Of a stretch of DNA of 64,000 nucleotides, positions 62,125-64,000 are shown piece after piece. The position numbers and the translations under genes were made by a program. Location of the stretch: assembly GCA_000170815.1 (NCBI GenBank), contig ABCO01000002.1, positions 186,001 to 250,000 of the forward strand, read 5' to 3'. This DNA is from an unidentified eubacterium SCB49 (GTDB lineage: Bacteria > Bacteroidota > Bacteroidia > Flavobacteriales > Flavobacteriaceae). Position 1 is the stretch's first letter; every line of letters starts with the position of its first letter. Below the pieces are notes generated by a model. That model was not told the origin of the DNA and did not search any database. It worked only from the letters and a program-made list of their open reading frames with translations.

Positions 62125-62664
62125 TTATTCTTTAAATTTATATTTAAAATTGTCTTGATACGTCTGCCACTTTTGGGCTGTATCAACATTGAGATAATCG
62201 TCGCTTTTAATCATTTTTAAATATATCTCTAATTGCTTAGGAGTTTTATAACCAGGCAAAGCTTGAATTAGCGCTCCATCATCTTCAAAAAACACAATAC
62301 TAGGATAGCCTCTCAATTTTAAAGCATCAGCAAAAAAATGGGTGGCATTTCTACCTCTTCTGCCCTCTTGATAATTAGGATTTGTATACGTAAAACCGTC
62401 ATGGGTAATAGACTCTGTCCCTTCTGCATTAAACTTTACGGCGTAAAAGTTTTTGTTTACATACGCTATGACATCTGGATTGCTAAAGGTGTTTTTATCT
62501 AGCAGTTTACATGGCCCACACCAAGTGGTATAGACATCCATCATTATTTTTTTAGGTTCTTTTTTTTGTGCTGCAAGCGCTTCATCCATAGTAACCCAAT
62601 TTATTTTTTGAGCAGATACTACACCAGAAGTTAGCACTAAAAATAGTAATAAAACATGTTTCAT
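62125..62664 (-). CDS. Exported thioredoxin-like protein (second of a tandem pair)
   Basis: A 179-residue periplasmic protein with a signal peptide (MKHVLLLFLVLTSGVVSAQ) and a thioredoxin domain. The active site is TTWCGPCKLLDKNTF, with WCGPC (about C49 and C52). It is about half identical, by eye, to the next gene and likely arose by tandem duplication. Role: disulfide reduction in the envelope. It ends 19 bp from comEC on the opposite strand. Confidence 0.93.
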   Translation of the reverse strand: MKHVLLLFLVLTSGVVSAQKINWVTMDEALAAQKKEPKKIMMDVYTTWCGPCKLLDKNTFSNPDVIAYVNKNFYAVKFNAEGTESITHDGFTYTNPNYQEGRRGRNATHFFADALKLRGYPSIVFFEDDGALIQALPGYKTPKQLEIYLKMIKSDDYLNVDTAQKWQTYQDNFKYKFKE

Positions 62665-62683
62665 AAATTGTAATTCTACTTAA

Positions 62684-63232
62684 TTATTTAGCCTTAAATG
62701 CAGGCTTAAAGTTCAAGGTGTACTCATTAAAATCTTCTTGTGATTTTAATGCTTTATAATCACCTTCAGCAAAGAGCTTAAGATATAACTCTAATTGTTG
62801 TGGACGTCTGTAGCTTTTTACAGTAGTCAGAACTTCTAAATTCTCATTAATAAAAACCACCGTAGGGTATGCTCTCACACCTACGTGACGAGCAAAACTA
62901 TGCATACTATTACGACGTGAAGCTTTTGCAGGATCATAATTAGGGTTAGAATAATCTGCACCATTAAATCGTACAGGCTCATCCCCTTCTGCATTAAACT
63001 TTACAGCATAATAATGTTTGTTGATATAGTCTATTACATCTGCATTACTAAAAGTATCACGATCCATCATTTTACAAGGACCGCACCAGTTGGTATACAT
63101 ATCTATAAAGATAAGTTTAGGCTCTTTTTCTTGAGCAGCTAAGGCTTCATTCATGGAGATCCAGTTAATCTTTTGAGCAGACATAACACCAGACACCAAA
63201 ACTAAAGCAAGTATTAAAAAACGTTGTAACAT
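62684..63232 (-). CDS. Exported thioredoxin-like protein (first of a tandem pair)
   Basis: A 182-residue periplasmic thioredoxin-like protein with a signal peptide (MLQRFLILALVLVSGVMSAQ) and the active site NWCGPCKMMDRDTF (WCGPC). The common INW(I/V)(S/T)MnEALAAQ(E/K)KEPK block after the signal peptide is shared with its paralogue 19 bp downstream. The pair is probably transcribed together and may have diverged in partner proteins. Confidence 0.93.
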   Translation of the reverse strand: MLQRFLILALVLVSGVMSAQKINWISMNEALAAQEKEPKLIFIDMYTNWCGPCKMMDRDTFSNADVIDYINKHYYAVKFNAEGDEPVRFNGADYSNPNYDPAKASRRNSMHSFARHVGVRAYPTVVFINENLEVLTTVKSYRRPQQLELYLKLFAEGDYKALKSQEDFNEYTLNFKPAFKAK

Positions 63233-63263
63233 AATATAATTTGAATGTGTTAAAACTTAAATC

Positions 63264-63295
63264 AAAAAGCGTTCCAAAAAAATGGAACGCTTTTT
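63264..63295 (-). terminator. Terminator after the peptide transporter gene
   Basis: A 13-bp perfect stem (AAAAAGCGTTCCA with TGGAACGCTTTTT) and a 6-A loop. It lies between the transporter stop and the first thioredoxin gene, and can work in both directions. Confidence 0.9.
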
Positions 63296-63314
63296 ATTAT
63301 AATTAATTGTATGA

Positions 63315-64000
63315 TTAACGTACTCCGTGCATTAATTTTTTAAGTAACGGACTTAATGCCAGAATGATAAGTCCAGCTACAGCAGGAACAATTGTAAATA
63401 TTAAAAAGAATGTTGTTAACGAATACTGAGCTGTAATATTTTCTATCTGTCCACCTACAATTGCGGCTAGTTTATTTCCAATTGCAATAGCGAGATACCA
63501 CATACCAAACATCAATGCAATCATTCTTGCAGGCACTAATTTTGAAACATAGGACAGTCCTACCGGAGATAGACACAACTCACCAAGGGTATGGAATAAG
63601 TATGCTAAGATTAACCATATCATACTCACTTTAACTCCATCTACAACACCCATAGAACCAAAGGCTAGTAATCCAAATCCTAGACCCATAATTATTAATC
63701 CTAGTGCATATTTTGCAGCAGCAGATGGGTTGTATTTGCTTTCCCACCATTTAGAAAAGAACGAAGCAAAAACTATGATAAAAAATGAGTTTAGTATACT
63801 AAACCACGAAACTGTTATTTCAACTTCATTACTCTTTATTTCTTGAACTTTTGCTTTAACAATACCGTTATCCTTACCTAGATTTTTGGCATTTACTATT
63901 GCAAAAGCCATTCTTTCTTCACTCAGGTAACCAAAAGATGTACCTTCATTATCTTTAGCAATCAAGCTTAATTCATCACCTACATTAAATGCTAAAGGCT
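63315..64000 (-). CDS. POT-family proton/oligopeptide transporter (C-terminal part)
   Basis: A major-facilitator peptide transporter cut by the right edge of the window. About 228 residues are seen, and the frame is open through position 64000, so the N-terminal part is outside. Visible are a periplasmic insert followed by five or more helices, with the POT hallmark LAYLFHTLGELCLSPVGLSYVSKL (about the middle) and a short cytosolic tail (LLKKLMHGVR). It imports di- and tripeptides with protons. Confidence 0.93.
   Translation of the reverse strand, partial: PLAFNVGDELSLIAKDNEGTSFGYLSEERMAFAIVNAKNLGKDNGIVKAKVQEIKSNEVEITVSWFSILNSFFIIVFASFFSKWWESKYNPSAAAKYALGLIIMGLGFGLLAFGSMGVVDGVKVSMIWLILAYLFHTLGELCLSPVGLSYVSKLVPARMIALMFGMWYLAIAIGNKLAAIVGGQIENITAQYSLTTFFLIFTIVPAVAGLIILALSPLLKKLMHGVR

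Overview
The window is chromosomal DNA from a low-GC member of the Bacteroidetes, very probably a marine Flavobacteriaceae. The evidence is Bacteroidetes-type promoters (TAnnTTTG -7 boxes), an exosortase F pair, HYC_CC_PP and HMA-MauE metal proteins, DUF3347 lipoproteins, a purH-mreBCD-PBP2-rodA block and SecG/LptE/sigma-54-activator synteny. No rRNA, tRNA, CRISPR array, insertion sequence or prophage was seen.

Layout: 0-11.5 kb is housekeeping (a partial arginase-family gene, topA, miaB, a sigma-54 activator, lptE, a TPR protein, secG, groES, groEL). A four-helix-bundle gene flanked by an inverted repeat sits between groES and groEL, and groES has a sigma-54-like promoter. 11.6-17.9 kb is a tripartite RND efflux operon. 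18-37 kb is a redox/sulfur island: SQR-like flavoprotein, OsmC, cytochrome bd oxidase, an OprC-like copper receptor, Dps, MBL-rhodanese persulfide dioxygenase-like protein, peroxiredoxin, c-type cytochrome, HMA protein, rhodanese, hemN, TauE/SafE exporter and a Crp/Fnr regulator. 37-41.7 kb is a copper/heavy-metal module. 41.7-42.7 kb is exosortase F. 43-63 kb is again mostly core: MacB-like permease, purH, the mre/rod cell-shape operon, a nuclease, an Opp-type permease, a tail-specific protease, surE, lpxB, an NlpC/P60 lipoprotein, comEC and tandem secreted thioredoxins. The window ends inside a POT peptide transporter.

Main discovery: seven dyads of the form GTAAC-N4-GTTAC lie upstream of seven transcription units in the 18-37 kb island. 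In six of them a TAnnTTTG/A box follows at exactly 22 nt, in the seventh at 23 nt. This fixed geometry puts each dyad near -41.5, as expected for a class II Crp/Fnr activator. The Crp/Fnr gene at 36.3-36.9 kb, with three clustered cysteines in its sensor domain, is the obvious candidate regulator. The target genes fit a sulfide/persulfide detoxification and low-oxygen respiration programme, which is an inference.

Other points of interest: about four tandem 160-bp repeats that each copy the 3' end of rodA; small membrane-protein genes of 37 and 45 codons; a possibly leaderless mRNA at 23495; overlapping dyads at the peroxiredoxin promoter; and a dyad upstream of the HMA-MauE/TonB metal operon.
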